From positions 62,001 to 126,000 of the forward strand of contig NZNV01000006.1 in the NCBI GenBank assembly GCA_002695025.1: a stretch of DNA of 64,000 bases, in the 5' to 3' direction. The stretch is from Owenweeksia sp. (GTDB lineage Bacteria > Bacteroidota > Bacteroidia > Flavobacteriales > Schleiferiaceae). The notes under the pieces are model-generated. The model was not told the origin of the DNA. It searched no databases and saw nothing but the letters and a program-made list of their open reading frames with translations. Position numbers and translations under genes: made by a program. Numbering within the stretch: position 1 is the first letter of the stretch; each line of letters opens with the position of its first letter. Below, one piece after another: positions 7,757-17,392 of the stretch.

Positions 7757-10582
7757 ATGAGTTTGAAAAAGGGGAGCGGCCACTTATTATACGCAGTGGT
7801 TCTGGTTCTTTCGGTTAGTATTTCAAAGGCCCAGTCCATAGAGGGGCAGCCTGCCTTTGTAAATTATTCTGTAGAAGATGGGTTGCCAAGTGCGGAAGTA
7901 TATGACGTTCTTCAAGACCGCAATGGTTACATCTGGGTAGCTACCGATAAAGGGGTTTGCCAATTTGATGGTACCCGTTTTAAGGTCTTTACTACCAGGG
8001 AAGGGCTTACCGATAATAGCATATTAAGGTTATATGAGGATTCCAAAGGCAGGTTATGGTTCATGGGGTATAACCGCACTATATCCTACCTGCAGGGCGA
8101 TTCTATTTACCCTTTAAAGAGTAATGATCAGATTCTGGAAGCTACTGAACGGTTTCTGGTTTTTTTAGGTAATACCTTCATTGTCAATAACGACAGCATT
8201 ATTGTAATAAGCATTTCTTGCGATGCCATTGTAATTACTCCATCAGGCAGAGTAGACGTTTATACCCGCAATGAACACCATAAAATATTCGAGTCACACC
8301 GGCATTGGTCGAAAAAGGACAGGGTGCTTATCAGTAGCATTTTTCCTGAAGTGTCAGAGGCTGAATTAAACGGTATATGTGGTTATCAATATTGTAAGAG
8401 CAGAGGTAAGATCCGGAGTTTTACCAAGGATTCTCAACGGGCTTTTATTTCCCCATTTGGCTTGGCGGTGGGCTCGGGTTATGACCCTGATCAATACAAG
8501 ATATTGCTCAAAAACTACTTTATTACCGGTTTTTGCTTTGACAGAGACGGGGGGTATTGGGTCACTACACTTTCCAATGGAATATATTACCTGCCTAACC
8601 CCAATGTCCTTAAATATGAGTTTAAAAGTACAGGGGATAAAAACCGGAATTTCTCGTTTGTGTACCAGGACTCCATGATCATAGGTTTTATAACCGCTCA
8701 GGAGGCCTATCGTTATGTTCCTGATTCTTCAAGTTTTAAGAGCTATGAAAAGGAAATTCAATACTTTGATATACCCGAGTATTACAGGAAGGAAGAGGGC
8801 TTAAAATTTGAATTTAAGCTAGACCTGGATATAATGCCTCAAGAGGAAAGAAATATCCTGGCTCCCAGAGAAATGATGGGGATTTATAATTCATTGGAGA
8901 TCAATGATAGCACCATTATAGTGTTCTTCAGTTCATCCAAAATGCTCAGAGGAAAGATTGATGGAGCGTACATTCATGACTTCTGTGTTTCGGAAATCTA
9001 CCCCAAAACTTATAAGATTCTAAAGACCCATGATGATCAGATATGGCTGGGAAGTATCAGAGGCCTTTATAGATTTAATGACTATGATAATACCATAAAC
9101 CCTGTGCGGAATAGTCCGCTCTTTGAAATGCGTATTCAAGATATGGTGGAAACCAACTACCACAGGATGGTCATGGCCACACAAGGCAGTGGTTTATTGA
9201 TATGGGATCGTGCAAAAGACTCGGTTATTCAGATAACGGAAAGGGAAGGATTACTCAGCCATTCCATAAACCGTTTATTATATCAGCCCGATAGCAACAG
9301 GATATGGATAGCTACCAGTGAGGGTATAAATTGGGTATCGCTTTCTGAAAATGGTGCATACAGTATTGGTAATGCACTGGATAAAAGTGATGGCCTTACA
9401 TCCCTGGATATCCGGCAAATTTACTTTTACAGAGGAGAGCTCTTTGCCAGTACGGGTATGATCATCATAAAGATACCTCAGTTTAATTTTATCAGGGAAA
9501 AACAACCACCTTCCTTTATTCTGAAAGATGTAGTTGCTGGCGGTAAAAGCAGGAAGGTGAACGGTACTTTAAAGTTGGCCTATTATGAGAACGATGTGGC
9601 CATTAGCTTCCAGGGTATATCCCTTCGGTCTCGGGGCAATATAAAGTACCGTTACCGGATGGAGGGGGTGAGTGATTCGTGGCTTGAAACTCAGGAAACC
9701 ACGGTTAACTATGGTTCTCTGCCAAAGGGTAAGTACAGCTTCACCGTTAAGGCTATTGATATTAATGGGGTGGAAAGTGAGCCCCAAAGCATAAGTATTG
9801 AGATAACGCCACCTTTATGGGAAACCTGGTGGTTCAGGACCTTACTGGTGTTACTCGGGGCTATCATCCTGTACCTTGTTGTTAGAAGCATTATCAATCG
9901 GTATAAGTACCAGGCGCAGATGGAAGTAAGACTGAATGAATTACGCTCCCTCTCTTTGCGGGCCCGTATGAACCCCCATTTTATTTTTAACTCCTTAAAT
10001 TCTGTTCAGAATTACATTCTCAAGAATCAGCGCGAAGAGGCCAATCATTTTCTTGTAGTGTTTTCACGTCTTATACGGTTGGTGCTACAAAATTCTGATT
10101 CATTGGAAGTTCCTTTAAAAAAGGAATTGGAAATGATCCGGTTATATATAGATCTGGAGAAAAAGCGCTTGCGAAAGGATTTTACGTTTGAGGAGAATAT
10201 TGACCCGCAGATAGATATGGATAACTGCATGATCCCTTCTCTTTTGATCCAGCCTTTTATAGAAAACGCTATCTGGCACGGCAATATCCATCTTCATGAT
10301 GAAGGAAGAATAAGTTTGAGCCTACAGCTGGAAAAGGAAAACCTCAAGGTTGAAGTACAGGATAATGGAATTGGCCGCAGGGCGGCTGAAAAGAAGAAGG
10401 TTAAAAATCACTCATCCTACGCTACATCTATCACACAAAAGAGGATCAAACTTTTGATGGAAGGCAATGAAGATACCCTTATCTCTTTCAGTGATGCTTA
10501 TCCCGGCCAGGAATACGTGGGCACCAAAGTAGTATTTATGATTCCGTATAAAACCGTAATGCAACCAAAGGACGGTGTTTAA
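7757..10582 (+). CDS. Two-component propeller sensor histidine kinase (LytS-type kinase), paralog 1
   Basis: 941 residues from the ATG at 7757, which is chosen over the in-frame TTG at 7688. It starts a good signal peptide (MSLKKGSGH, hydrophobic core, SKAQ), and a CATCTTTG promoter-like box covers the TTG. Order: signal peptide; periplasmic beta-propeller repeats (NYSVEDGLPSAEVYDVLQD, IWVATDKGV and similar); a Y_Y_Y Ig-like domain; one transmembrane helix (WWFRTLLVLLGAIILYL); then the PF06580-type kinase with phospho-His in MNPHFIFNSLNSVQNYI and an HATPase (DNGIG). It should sense an extracytoplasmic ligand. It has no response regulator directly after it; a close paralog follows 168 bp later. 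Confidence 0.88.
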   Translation: MSLKKGSGHLLYAVVLVLSVSISKAQSIEGQPAFVNYSVEDGLPSAEVYDVLQDRNGYIWVATDKGVCQFDGTRFKVFTTREGLTDNSILRLYEDSKGRLWFMGYNRTISYLQGDSIYPLKSNDQILEATERFLVFLGNTFIVNNDSIIVISISCDAIVITPSGRVDVYTRNEHHKIFESHRHWSKKDRVLISSIFPEVSEAELNGICGYQYCKSRGKIRSFTKDSQRAFISPFGLAVGSGYDPDQYKILLKNYFITGFCFDRDGGYWVTTLSNGIYYLPNPNVLKYEFKSTGDKNRNFSFVYQDSMIIGFITAQEAYRYVPDSSSFKSYEKEIQYFDIPEYYRKEEGLKFEFKLDLDIMPQEERNILAPREMMGIYNSLEINDSTIIVFFSSSKMLRGKIDGAYIHDFCVSEIYPKTYKILKTHDDQIWLGSIRGLYRFNDYDNTINPVRNSPLFEMRIQDMVETNYHRMVMATQGSGLLIWDRAKDSVIQITEREGLLSHSINRLLYQPDSNRIWIATSEGINWVSLSENGAYSIGNALDKSDGLTSLDIRQIYFYRGELFASTGMIIIKIPQFNFIREKQPPSFILKDVVAGGKSRKVNGTLKLAYYENDVAISFQGISLRSRGNIKYRYRMEGVSDSWLETQETTVNYGSLPKGKYSFTVKAIDINGVESEPQSISIEITPPLWETWWFRTLLVLLGAIILYLVVRSIINRYKYQAQMEVRLNELRSLSLRARMNPHFIFNSLNSVQNYILKNQREEANHFLVVFSRLIRLVLQNSDSLEVPLKKELEMIRLYIDLEKKRLRKDFTFEENIDPQIDMDNCMIPSLLIQPFIENAIWHGNIHLHDEGRISLSLQLEKENLKVEVQDNGIGRRAAEKKKVKNHSSYATSITQKRIKLLMEGNEDTLISFSDAYPGQEYVGTKVVFMIPYKTVMQPKDGV

Positions 10583-10750
10583 GGTAGCTCGCTTTCTTGC
10601 GGTTCAATTCTCTTGTTCACCCCGCCACGGGGTGGAATAAATTCCTTTGCAGCATCCTCGCTAAAAGTTAGGTTATTTTAGGTGTGTTTAATTAAATTGC
10701 CGCATCAGCCTTGAGGTTTAGCTGAGAAGGAAGCGTTTAAAATTCTTTAT

Positions 10751-13561
10751 GTGTTAGGGGAGATAAAGAGTCTTTGGAAGAGGAGAATATGTTGGGGAGT
10801 ATTTTGCCTGGTCTATACCCTTGGTCTTAAGGCTCAGGAAATTTACAACTCTCCGGCCCTGGTACATTACTCTACGGAGCATGGGTTGCCCAGTGCAGAG
10901 GTGTATGACATGCTTCAGGATAAGCAAGGTTATATATGGGCAGCTACTGATAAAGGCGTGAGCCGCTTTGACGGAACCGAGTTTGTTACGTACACCACCA
11001 GGGATGGGCTTACAGATAATACCGTCCTCCGTATGTGGGAGGATGAAAAAGGCCGCCTCTGGTTTATTACCTACAATCGTAAACTCTGCTTCAAGTATAA
11101 GGGCAAAATCTACACCTACAAATACAATGATATTTTAAAAGAAGCCTGTAACAGGCTTTACGTAGGGCATATAATAACCGGTTTTTTTATTGATGCTGAT
11201 GACAATCTTACTCTGGCTATGACCAGCGGCCGGGTTATTACCCTTGATCATAATGGCCATGTAGAGGTATATGAACCCGGCACTCAACCTTACCAGGGTA
11301 TTACCAACTGGAGTGATTTTGAGAAGACCAGAATACGGAAGGTAATGCAGGGAGTTACGGATGCTCAGATAAACAAACCAGGTGCCGTATACAGCCTTAC
11401 CCGTGGGCGGCTTCGCTTTTTCTATGATGATGAAAACTGGTTGACCTGCTCCCCTTTTGGCGTAAGCTATGCCAACATGAATTCCGATACCGTACAAACC
11501 CTTTTAGAAGATCAATTTGTAACGGGGTTTTGCAGCGATAATGAAGGCGGTAAATGGTTTTGCACGTTGGGCAACGGGATCTATTATCAGCCTAATCCGC
11601 GATTGGTAACGTATTCCATGTCCGAGGAAAGGCGCAGTAATTACAATGCTTCCTTTTTCTACCAGGACTCAGCTTTTCTGGCCTATCTGTCTCCGCAAAA
11701 GATTTTCAGATACCAGCCGGCAGATGCCTCCTTCCAAAAATATGAAAAGGATATAGACTACTTTAAGATACCTCTTGAGTCCAGAAGGGAAGGCCTCAAG
11801 TTTGAATGGATTCTTCGGGTTGATATCATCCCGGAAGAAGAAAAGGTAATAATCAATAACCAGGAAAAGATTGGTTTATACGCTTTTCAGGAGGTCCATG
11901 ATAGCATCATCCTTATATCCATGAGTTCTTCCTTTATGCTTAAGGCTACACTGGGCAATGGGTATATTCATAATTACCGGCACATGGAGTATTACCCCCG
12001 GATATTCAGGATAATAACTACCTATGATCAACAGGTGTGGCTGGGCACTATATGGGGGCTTTATCATTTTGACGCCAGAAAAGATACGCTCCACCCTGTG
12101 CTAAAGCATAATCCATTGTTCCAGTCGCGAATACAGGATATTGCGGAAACCAATGACAGCATGATGGTGCTGGCTACCCGGGGTAGGGGGGTGCTCATCT
12201 GGGACCGGAAAAAGGACTCGGTTATTCAGATTGATAATAATAATGGACTGTTATCCAACTCCACCAATCAGCTTTTGTATGAAAAGGAAACGGATGTGAT
12301 ATGGGTGGCTACCAGTGCAGGTGTCAGCTGTATCAGGCATTCTCCTTCCGGGCATTATTATTTGCAGAATGTGCTGGATGCCAGCGATGGCTTAACGGGT
12401 TTGGATATAAGACAAATAGCGTTTAATGACGGCTATCTTTTTGCCGGAACGGGTAATAACGTGATCAGGTTACCCAAAAGCGACCTGAAGCGACCAAAAG
12501 ATGCACCTATATTTTTCCTGGAAAAGCTGGAAGCGGGGGGGCAGAAACAAAAAATGCGCAGCCAGTACAAGCTCCCCTATAAGTCCAATGATCTTACCAT
12601 AAGTTTTCAGGGTATTTCTTTTAGCTCAAGGGGAAACCTTAAGTACCTCTATAAAATGGAGGGTGTGGATAATGAATGGCATGAGACCAAGGAAACCCGT
12701 GTGAATTACGGCTCCCTGCCGGCCGGTACCTACAACTTTATGGCTAAAGCCTTAAATACCCAGGGCGTTGAAAGTCCTTCCAGGAAAATCGTTATCGAAA
12801 TAGTACCCCCTTTATGGAAAACCTGGTGGTTCAGTACCTTACTGCTTATAGCAGGCGCCACCGTTATTTACCTTATTGTAAGGAGTATTATAAACCGCTA
12901 TAAGTACCAGGCGCAGATGGAAAGAAGGCTGAACGAATTGCGTTCTCTTTCCCTGAGGGCCCGTATGAATCCCCATTTTATTTTTAACTCCCTGAATTCG
13001 GTTCAGAATTACATTCTTAAAAATCAACGGGAAGAAGCTAATCATTACCTGGTGGTTTTTTCGCGCCTCATAAGGCTGGTATTGCAAAATTCTGATTCGC
13101 TGGAAGTGTCACTCCAAAAGGAATTGGAAATGATACGCCTATACATAGACCTGGAAAAAAAGCGTTTAAGAAAAGACTTTGCTTTTAAAGAGGATATTGA
13201 TCCTCGTATAGATATAGAAAACTGCATGATACCTTCCCTTCTCCTTCAGCCGTTCATAGAAAATGCTATATGGCATGGCAATATTCACCTAAGGGAAGAT
13301 GGTGAGATCAGGCTTGAGTTAAAGCTTTCCGGAGATCGCCTGGAAATTGAGATCACTGACAATGGTATTGGACGAAAGGCGGCAGAGAAAAAAAAGGTAA
13401 AAGAGCATACTTCTTTTGCTACCTCCATTACCCAAAAAAGGATAAATCTGCTGGTCGAAGAGAATACCGATACCACCATTCGGATAAATGATGTCTCTAC
13501 ATGGCAGGAATATGTGGGCACCAGGGTAACGTTTAATATTCCCTATAAAACTTTACGATGA
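10751..13561 (+). CDS. Two-component propeller sensor histidine kinase (LytS-type kinase), paralog 2
   Basis: 936 residues, same order as the upstream paralog: signal peptide (GVFCLVYTLGLKAQ), propeller repeats, Y_Y_Y domain, one transmembrane helix (WWFSTLLLIAGATVIYL), phospho-His in MNPHFIFNSLNSVQNYI and an HATPase domain. The kinase halves are nearly identical while the sensor halves differ more, so the pair is a tandem duplication. The start is GTG at 10751; no ATG precedes the signal peptide and there is no Shine-Dalgarno sequence. Its stop overlaps the LytTR regulator start by 4 bp (ATGA), which marks that regulator as its partner. Confidence 0.88.
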   Translation: MLGEIKSLWKRRICWGVFCLVYTLGLKAQEIYNSPALVHYSTEHGLPSAEVYDMLQDKQGYIWAATDKGVSRFDGTEFVTYTTRDGLTDNTVLRMWEDEKGRLWFITYNRKLCFKYKGKIYTYKYNDILKEACNRLYVGHIITGFFIDADDNLTLAMTSGRVITLDHNGHVEVYEPGTQPYQGITNWSDFEKTRIRKVMQGVTDAQINKPGAVYSLTRGRLRFFYDDENWLTCSPFGVSYANMNSDTVQTLLEDQFVTGFCSDNEGGKWFCTLGNGIYYQPNPRLVTYSMSEERRSNYNASFFYQDSAFLAYLSPQKIFRYQPADASFQKYEKDIDYFKIPLESRREGLKFEWILRVDIIPEEEKVIINNQEKIGLYAFQEVHDSIILISMSSSFMLKATLGNGYIHNYRHMEYYPRIFRIITTYDQQVWLGTIWGLYHFDARKDTLHPVLKHNPLFQSRIQDIAETNDSMMVLATRGRGVLIWDRKKDSVIQIDNNNGLLSNSTNQLLYEKETDVIWVATSAGVSCIRHSPSGHYYLQNVLDASDGLTGLDIRQIAFNDGYLFAGTGNNVIRLPKSDLKRPKDAPIFFLEKLEAGGQKQKMRSQYKLPYKSNDLTISFQGISFSSRGNLKYLYKMEGVDNEWHETKETRVNYGSLPAGTYNFMAKALNTQGVESPSRKIVIEIVPPLWKTWWFSTLLLIAGATVIYLIVRSIINRYKYQAQMERRLNELRSLSLRARMNPHFIFNSLNSVQNYILKNQREEANHYLVVFSRLIRLVLQNSDSLEVSLQKELEMIRLYIDLEKKRLRKDFAFKEDIDPRIDIENCMIPSLLLQPFIENAIWHGNIHLREDGEIRLELKLSGDRLEIEITDNGIGRKAAEKKKVKEHTSFATSITQKRINLLVEENTDTTIRINDVSTWQEYVGTRVTFNIPYKTLR

Positions 13562-14274
13562 TGGAAATAAATGTTGTGTTAATAGATGATGAAGAGGCTG
13601 CTGTGGAAAATTTGAGCTATATCCTCCAGGAGTATTGCCCCGAAGTTCAGATCCTGGCTACGGAAACCTCATTGGCCGGAGGTATTCGCTGTATTAAACG
13701 TCATAAACCAGATCTGGTTTTCCTGGATATTTCCATGCCTCCGGAGGGTGATGGTTTTGATCTGCTCAACGCTTTTCCCAATCGCGATTTTCACGTGATA
13801 TTTATTACTGCTCATGAAGATCACAGCTTAAAAGCCATTAAAAAGCACGCTTTTGATTACATATTAAAACCAGTGGATTACCAGGAAGTAGTGTCCAGTA
13901 TTGAGCAATTCAAGCTGTGGCTTAAGAGATCCAGGGCTAATGAAGAGGAGCATCCGGGTACTATTAAGTTGAGTACCAGCGAGGGGGTGCACATCCTTAA
14001 GCCAGATCAGGTTTTGTATTGCAAAGCCAACGGGAGTTATACCACGGTGACTCTTTCGGACGGAGGATCTATACTGGTTTCGAAAACCCTCAAAACCCTG
14101 GAAGATTATCTTCCTCAAAAAGGATTCATCAGGATCCACAGATCATATATTGTGAATATGGCCAAGGTAACCCGACTTCTTAAAAGAGATGGAGGAGCCC
14201 TGGAAGTAACGGATGGTACACTCATCCCGGTCTCTGAAAATTACCGTGAAGGGCTGCAGGAATTGTTTTCCTGA
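13558..14274 (+). CDS. LytTR-family response regulator
   Basis: 238 residues. The receiver domain has the acidic pair in LIDDEE, phospho-acceptor Asp in FLDISMP (about residue 58) and Lys in ILKPVDY. The LytTR DNA-binding domain follows (about 138-236, with SYTTVTLSDG, FIRIHRSYIVN and IPVSENYREGL). It acts in the cytoplasm as a DNA-binding activator phosphorylated by the overlapping kinase gene, with which it is translationally coupled. Because the two kinases have almost the same catalytic halves, it may serve both. Its targets are not evident in the window. Confidence 0.92.
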   Translation: MMEINVVLIDDEEAAVENLSYILQEYCPEVQILATETSLAGGIRCIKRHKPDLVFLDISMPPEGDGFDLLNAFPNRDFHVIFITAHEDHSLKAIKKHAFDYILKPVDYQEVVSSIEQFKLWLKRSRANEEEHPGTIKLSTSEGVHILKPDQVLYCKANGSYTTVTLSDGGSILVSKTLKTLEDYLPQKGFIRIHRSYIVNMAKVTRLLKRDGGALEVTDGTLIPVSENYREGLQELFS

Positions 14275-14440
14275 GAAGTAAGTCAATTCAAAGAATGTTT
14301 TCACAAAGTAAAATGGGTCATTCACATTTTTTGTAGGAATCACAAAACAGGCTTAAGTATATTTAACCTGTCAAAGCGCTTAAGAGCCCAGAATATTTAA
14401 AATTTAAAACCTGCTAAATTTTAAATGCTTTCCTCGAACT

Positions 14441-14560
14441 GGAAAGGTCAGGATCGAAAGATGAGCTAACTGCTTATCATGAAAATGGAGACTCATGAGA
14501 TACTCTGACCCTTCCCTAACCTAACAGAAAAAGTCACTCTCGCGGAGTGGCTTTTTTTTT
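14441..14560 (+). ncRNA. Candidate structured RNA ending in an intrinsic terminator
   Basis: Between convergent genes, GGAAAGGTCAG (14441-14451) pairs with CTGACCCTTCC (14505-14515): 10 of 11 pairs with one A-C mismatch. Inside is a 7-bp hairpin GATGAGC/GCTTATC (14460-14466/14472-14478, one G-U, loop TAACT) and a weaker ATGA/TCAT hairpin (14479-14496), giving a three-way junction. A strong terminator follows at 14531-14560. CTTTCC at 14428-14433 could instead pair with GGAAAG at 14441-14446, giving an alternative fold. No coding frame explains the pairing. It may be an independent small RNA or the 3' end of the LytTR mRNA. I do not match it to a known RNA family. Confidence 0.4.
14531..14560. 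terminator. Strong hairpin terminator, convergent genes
   Basis: AAGTCACTC and GAGTGGCTT pair (one G-U) around a short loop and are followed by nine or more T on the plus strand, with A-rich sequence before it that can serve the minus-strand hemJ. Confidence 0.85.
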
Positions 14561-15107
14561 ATGAGTTATTACCCTGCTGCTCTCTCTTCTTGCGGTAAAG
14601 CTTAGCTGCCATAAAGAATAAAATACCAAGGGCTACCAATACTACCAGGCCCAACCATAAGCCTTGCAGGTTTTTCCATACCGCCAGCATTACAATGGCT
14701 ATCAGTATGAGAGTAGGGAGTTCGTTAAACAAACGGAAACGAAAGCTGGTCCAGTTGGATGGTGCGGTTTCAAGGGTTTTCATAATGCTCCCGCAGGTAA
14801 AATGATAAAAGACCAGGGCCACTACCAAAAACAATTTTATATGCATCCAGGGCATCTGTAGCCATGCCGGGTTCAGGATGAGCATGCCTGTGCCACCAAT
14901 AAGGGTTAATACCATGGCCGGGGTTTGGATAATACTGTAAAGGCGACCTTCCATCAGCTGGTATTGCTTTCGTAATATCAAGGAGGCCTCATCGCCTTTT
15001 TCCCATGCTTCGCGGTGGTATACAAACAAGCGTACCAGGTAGAAAATACCAGCAAACCAGCTCACAAAACCTATGATGTGCAATGCCTTAAAAAATAAGT
15101 ATCCCAT
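14559..15107 (-). CDS. hemJ: Protoporphyrinogen IX oxidase, HemJ/CopD family
   Basis: 182 residues from the ATG at 15107, a polytopic inner-membrane protein of about five helices. The N-terminus MGYLFFKALHIIGFVSWFAG with its conserved His, then YLVRLFVYH, is characteristic of HemJ, which oxidises protoporphyrinogen IX in heme synthesis. The start is set by a perfect -7 box (TATCTTTG, 15112-15119) just 4 nt upstream; this excludes the 13-residue upstream extension to 15146. HemJ is known to be heme-associated and to replace HemG/HemY in many Bacteroidota; enzymatic role is inferred from family. Confidence 0.85.
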   Translation of the reverse strand: MGYLFFKALHIIGFVSWFAGIFYLVRLFVYHREAWEKGDEASLILRKQYQLMEGRLYSIIQTPAMVLTLIGGTGMLILNPAWLQMPWMHIKLFLVVALVFYHFTCGSIMKTLETAPSNWTSFRFRLFNELPTLILIAIVMLAVWKNLQGLWLGLVVLVALGILFFMAAKLYRKKREQQGNNS

Positions 15108-15111
15108 GCCG

Positions 15112-15138
15112 CAAAGATAACCACAGAGCATTGGCAAA
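15112..15138 (-). promoter_or_regulatory. Promoter of hemJ
   Basis: On the minus strand TTTG (15135-15138) is followed, after a short 15-bp spacer, by a perfect -7 box TATCTTTG (15112-15119), 4 nt before the ATG. The transcript would be leaderless. Confidence 0.5.
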
Positions 15139-15219
15139 TTAACCATAGTCCATAAACCCTTGACACCTGCCAGTTGTAGGTTTAATTTATAGTATTTTCA
15201 CGGCCATTTTGCTCGGAAG

Positions 15220-16401
15220 ATGAACAGAACTGAAGTATGTATTGTCGGGGCTGGCCCGGCTGGCACTACCGTATCCCACTTTCTTTCCAAAAAGAAAATT
15301 CCCCATGTATTACTGGATAAGTCTGTATTTCCCAGGGATAAGATTTGTGGTGACGGGGTTACCGTGGATGTGATGAACACTCTTAAACGTATCAGCCCCG
15401 GATTTCTGGAAGAATTTATTGAAGAGTGCGATATGCTGCCCTGTTGGGGGTTTTGTTTCAGAGATGTGAATGGGAAGGAATTACGCTATGACTTCAAGGA
15501 TGCAGGCTTCCCGTATGCTCCCATCTTTACCTCGAGAAGGATGGAGATGGATAATTTCCTGGTGGGGAAGTTAAATCCGGAATACTGCCAATTTATGCCG
15601 GAAACTTTAGTGGAGGGTATAAGCAGAACGCCAGATGACGTAACTATTACCTATAGAAATAAAGAAGGGGAGAGCTCTGTACAAGCTAAAATGGTGATTG
15701 GTGCAGAGGGTGAAAAACCGGTAGTCACCAGGTATCTGGGCCTGGATCACTATCGTGAAAGGAAACACCTTCTAGGGGCTATAAGGGTGTACTATAAAAA
15801 TGTAAAAGGATTTAACTCCGGCAATCATCTGGAGTTCTTTTTTGATAAGAACATTATGCCCGGTTATTTCTGGGCTTTTCCCTTGAACAATAATGAGGCT
15901 AATGTTGGCGTGGGTATGTTGAGCAGTTCTATCGCTGCACGTAAATTCAATCTTAAAGCAGCGTTTTTTGAGATGATTGAGCAACACCCGCTTCTTAGTG
16001 AAATGTTTTCAGAAGCAGAAGCCCTGGAAAAACCAAAGGGCTGGGGACTGCCTTCTATTACTCCTCAAAGAATTATTGCGGGAGAAAGATATGCATTGGT
16101 GGGTGACGCTGCGGGTATGATAGACCCATTTAACGGAAAAGGGATTGGTCCGGGAATGGTTTCAGCCAGAATATGTTCAGAACATATTGAGGAGGCCCTT
16201 CTTACTAAGAATTACCAAATGATGCCTTATCAGGAACACATGTACCGCTATTACAATACTGAAATTAAGGTTGGATATACCTTGCAGAAATCACTTCGGT
16301 ATCCGTGGGCACTGAATTCTGCAATAAGTGTTTTAAACCTTCCGGCTATTAAAAGATGGTCGCAAAATAAGGTGGTAAACGCCTGGAAAGGCTGGATGTA
16401 A
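15220..16401 (+). CDS. FAD-dependent oxidoreductase, geranylgeranyl reductase family
   Basis: 393 residues. The Rossmann FAD motif VGAGPAGTTVSHFL is near residues 9-22, followed by the FPRDKICGDGV segment that is typical of this family, and the second FAD motif ALVGDAAGMIDPFNGKGIGPGM is near 290-311. Family members saturate isoprenoid chains or act on other lipophilic substrates with NADPH; here the substrate is unknown. There is no signal peptide, so it is cytoplasmic or membrane-peripheral. The next gene starts 10 bp downstream, suggesting cotranscription. Confidence 0.82.
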   Translation: MNRTEVCIVGAGPAGTTVSHFLSKKKIPHVLLDKSVFPRDKICGDGVTVDVMNTLKRISPGFLEEFIEECDMLPCWGFCFRDVNGKELRYDFKDAGFPYAPIFTSRRMEMDNFLVGKLNPEYCQFMPETLVEGISRTPDDVTITYRNKEGESSVQAKMVIGAEGEKPVVTRYLGLDHYRERKHLLGAIRVYYKNVKGFNSGNHLEFFFDKNIMPGYFWAFPLNNNEANVGVGMLSSSIAARKFNLKAAFFEMIEQHPLLSEMFSEAEALEKPKGWGLPSITPQRIIAGERYALVGDAAGMIDPFNGKGIGPGMVSARICSEHIEEALLTKNYQMMPYQEHMYRYYNTEIKVGYTLQKSLRYPWALNSAISVLNLPAIKRWSQNKVVNAWKGWM

Positions 16402-16411
16402 AAAGAATCGT

Positions 16412-17284
16412 ATGCGAAACGTAGTTTTAGGATTACTGGTATTTATAATGGCGCCAACCCTCCTGGCGCAAAAGTCTTCCCAATCCTTATTATGGAAAAT
16501 AGAAGGTAAAAAAGGTAAGCCATCCTATATTTTTGGAACCTATCACCTGGTGGGGAGTGACTATCTGAAAAGTCATACCAAGGTTGAGAAGGCCTATGAA
16601 GGCTCCGATAAGGTGATGGTGGAGATGGTAGCCGATTCCGCTTCGCTCATGCAACTGAGCCTGTTGAGTACCATGCCGGAGAAGTCACTTAAAAAGCTGG
16701 TAGGTGAAAAGGATTACCAACTTCTGAAAAAGCAGATCGAGCCGCTTATCGGTTATGACCTGGGCATATTTGATAATCTTAAACCCAATATGATCGCCAC
16801 GATGTACGTGGTTACCATTGCCCAACAAAATACTCCTGCAGAGTTCCAATACGGAGGAATTCCCATTGATATGTATTTTGCCCAAAACGGTGAAGAGCAA
16901 GGAAAGGAAGTAATTGCCCTGGAAACAGTTACCGAACAGGCCAATATCCTGTTCAATAGTGAAACTCCGGAAGAGCAGGCCAGCCAGCTGGTGGACCTTG
17001 TAAAGGATTCTACCGGAACAAGGGATATGGCCGCCCTGGTGCTGAAGGCTTACCAGGAGGAAGATATTCAAACCATGTTAGAGGCAACGGATGAAAGGGG
17101 TGATGCCTATGGAAATATGGATATCCTTTTAAATGACCGTAACCTGAAGTGGGTGGATACCCTTAAGGAGGTCCTGCCGGATGGAGGTGTGTTTATTGCA
17201 GTGGGGGCCTTGCATCTTCCTGGTAAAAAGGGACTTATCCAGCTGCTGAAAAAGGAAGGTTATATACTCAGTCCTGTGCAATAG
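16412..17284 (+). CDS. TraB/GumN family protein (Tiki-like metalloprotease fold)
   Basis: 290 residues with a signal peptide (MRNVVLGLLVFIMAPTLLAQ). The first conserved block SLLWKIEGKKGKPSYIFGTYHL carries the GTxH motif and the last block VFIAVGALHLPGKKGLIQLL carries the GxxH motif, the two hallmark metal-binding ends of TraB/GumN/Tiki proteins. Predicted to be periplasmic. Family members include Wnt-inactivating metalloproteases in animals; bacterial roles are mostly unknown. It probably shares a transcript with the upstream flavoprotein (10-bp gap). Confidence 0.85.
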   Translation: MRNVVLGLLVFIMAPTLLAQKSSQSLLWKIEGKKGKPSYIFGTYHLVGSDYLKSHTKVEKAYEGSDKVMVEMVADSASLMQLSLLSTMPEKSLKKLVGEKDYQLLKKQIEPLIGYDLGIFDNLKPNMIATMYVVTIAQQNTPAEFQYGGIPIDMYFAQNGEEQGKEVIALETVTEQANILFNSETPEEQASQLVDLVKDSTGTRDMAALVLKAYQEEDIQTMLEATDERGDAYGNMDILLNDRNLKWVDTLKEVLPDGGVFIAVGALHLPGKKGLIQLLKKEGYILSPVQ

Positions 17285-17392
17285 GTGCTGAGCCCCACGT
17301 GTTAAACCAGGAAATTAACAATCCTGTGAATAATAATTTTCCGGGCCCCTACTTATTTTTCGTTCCTTTAAAATTCTCATTTTTAAGCATTA

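Noticed and set aside
10618-10634. CACCCCG/CGGGGTG hairpin between the two kinases
   Set aside because: No T-run follows on either strand; not called as a terminator, although it may slow read-through.
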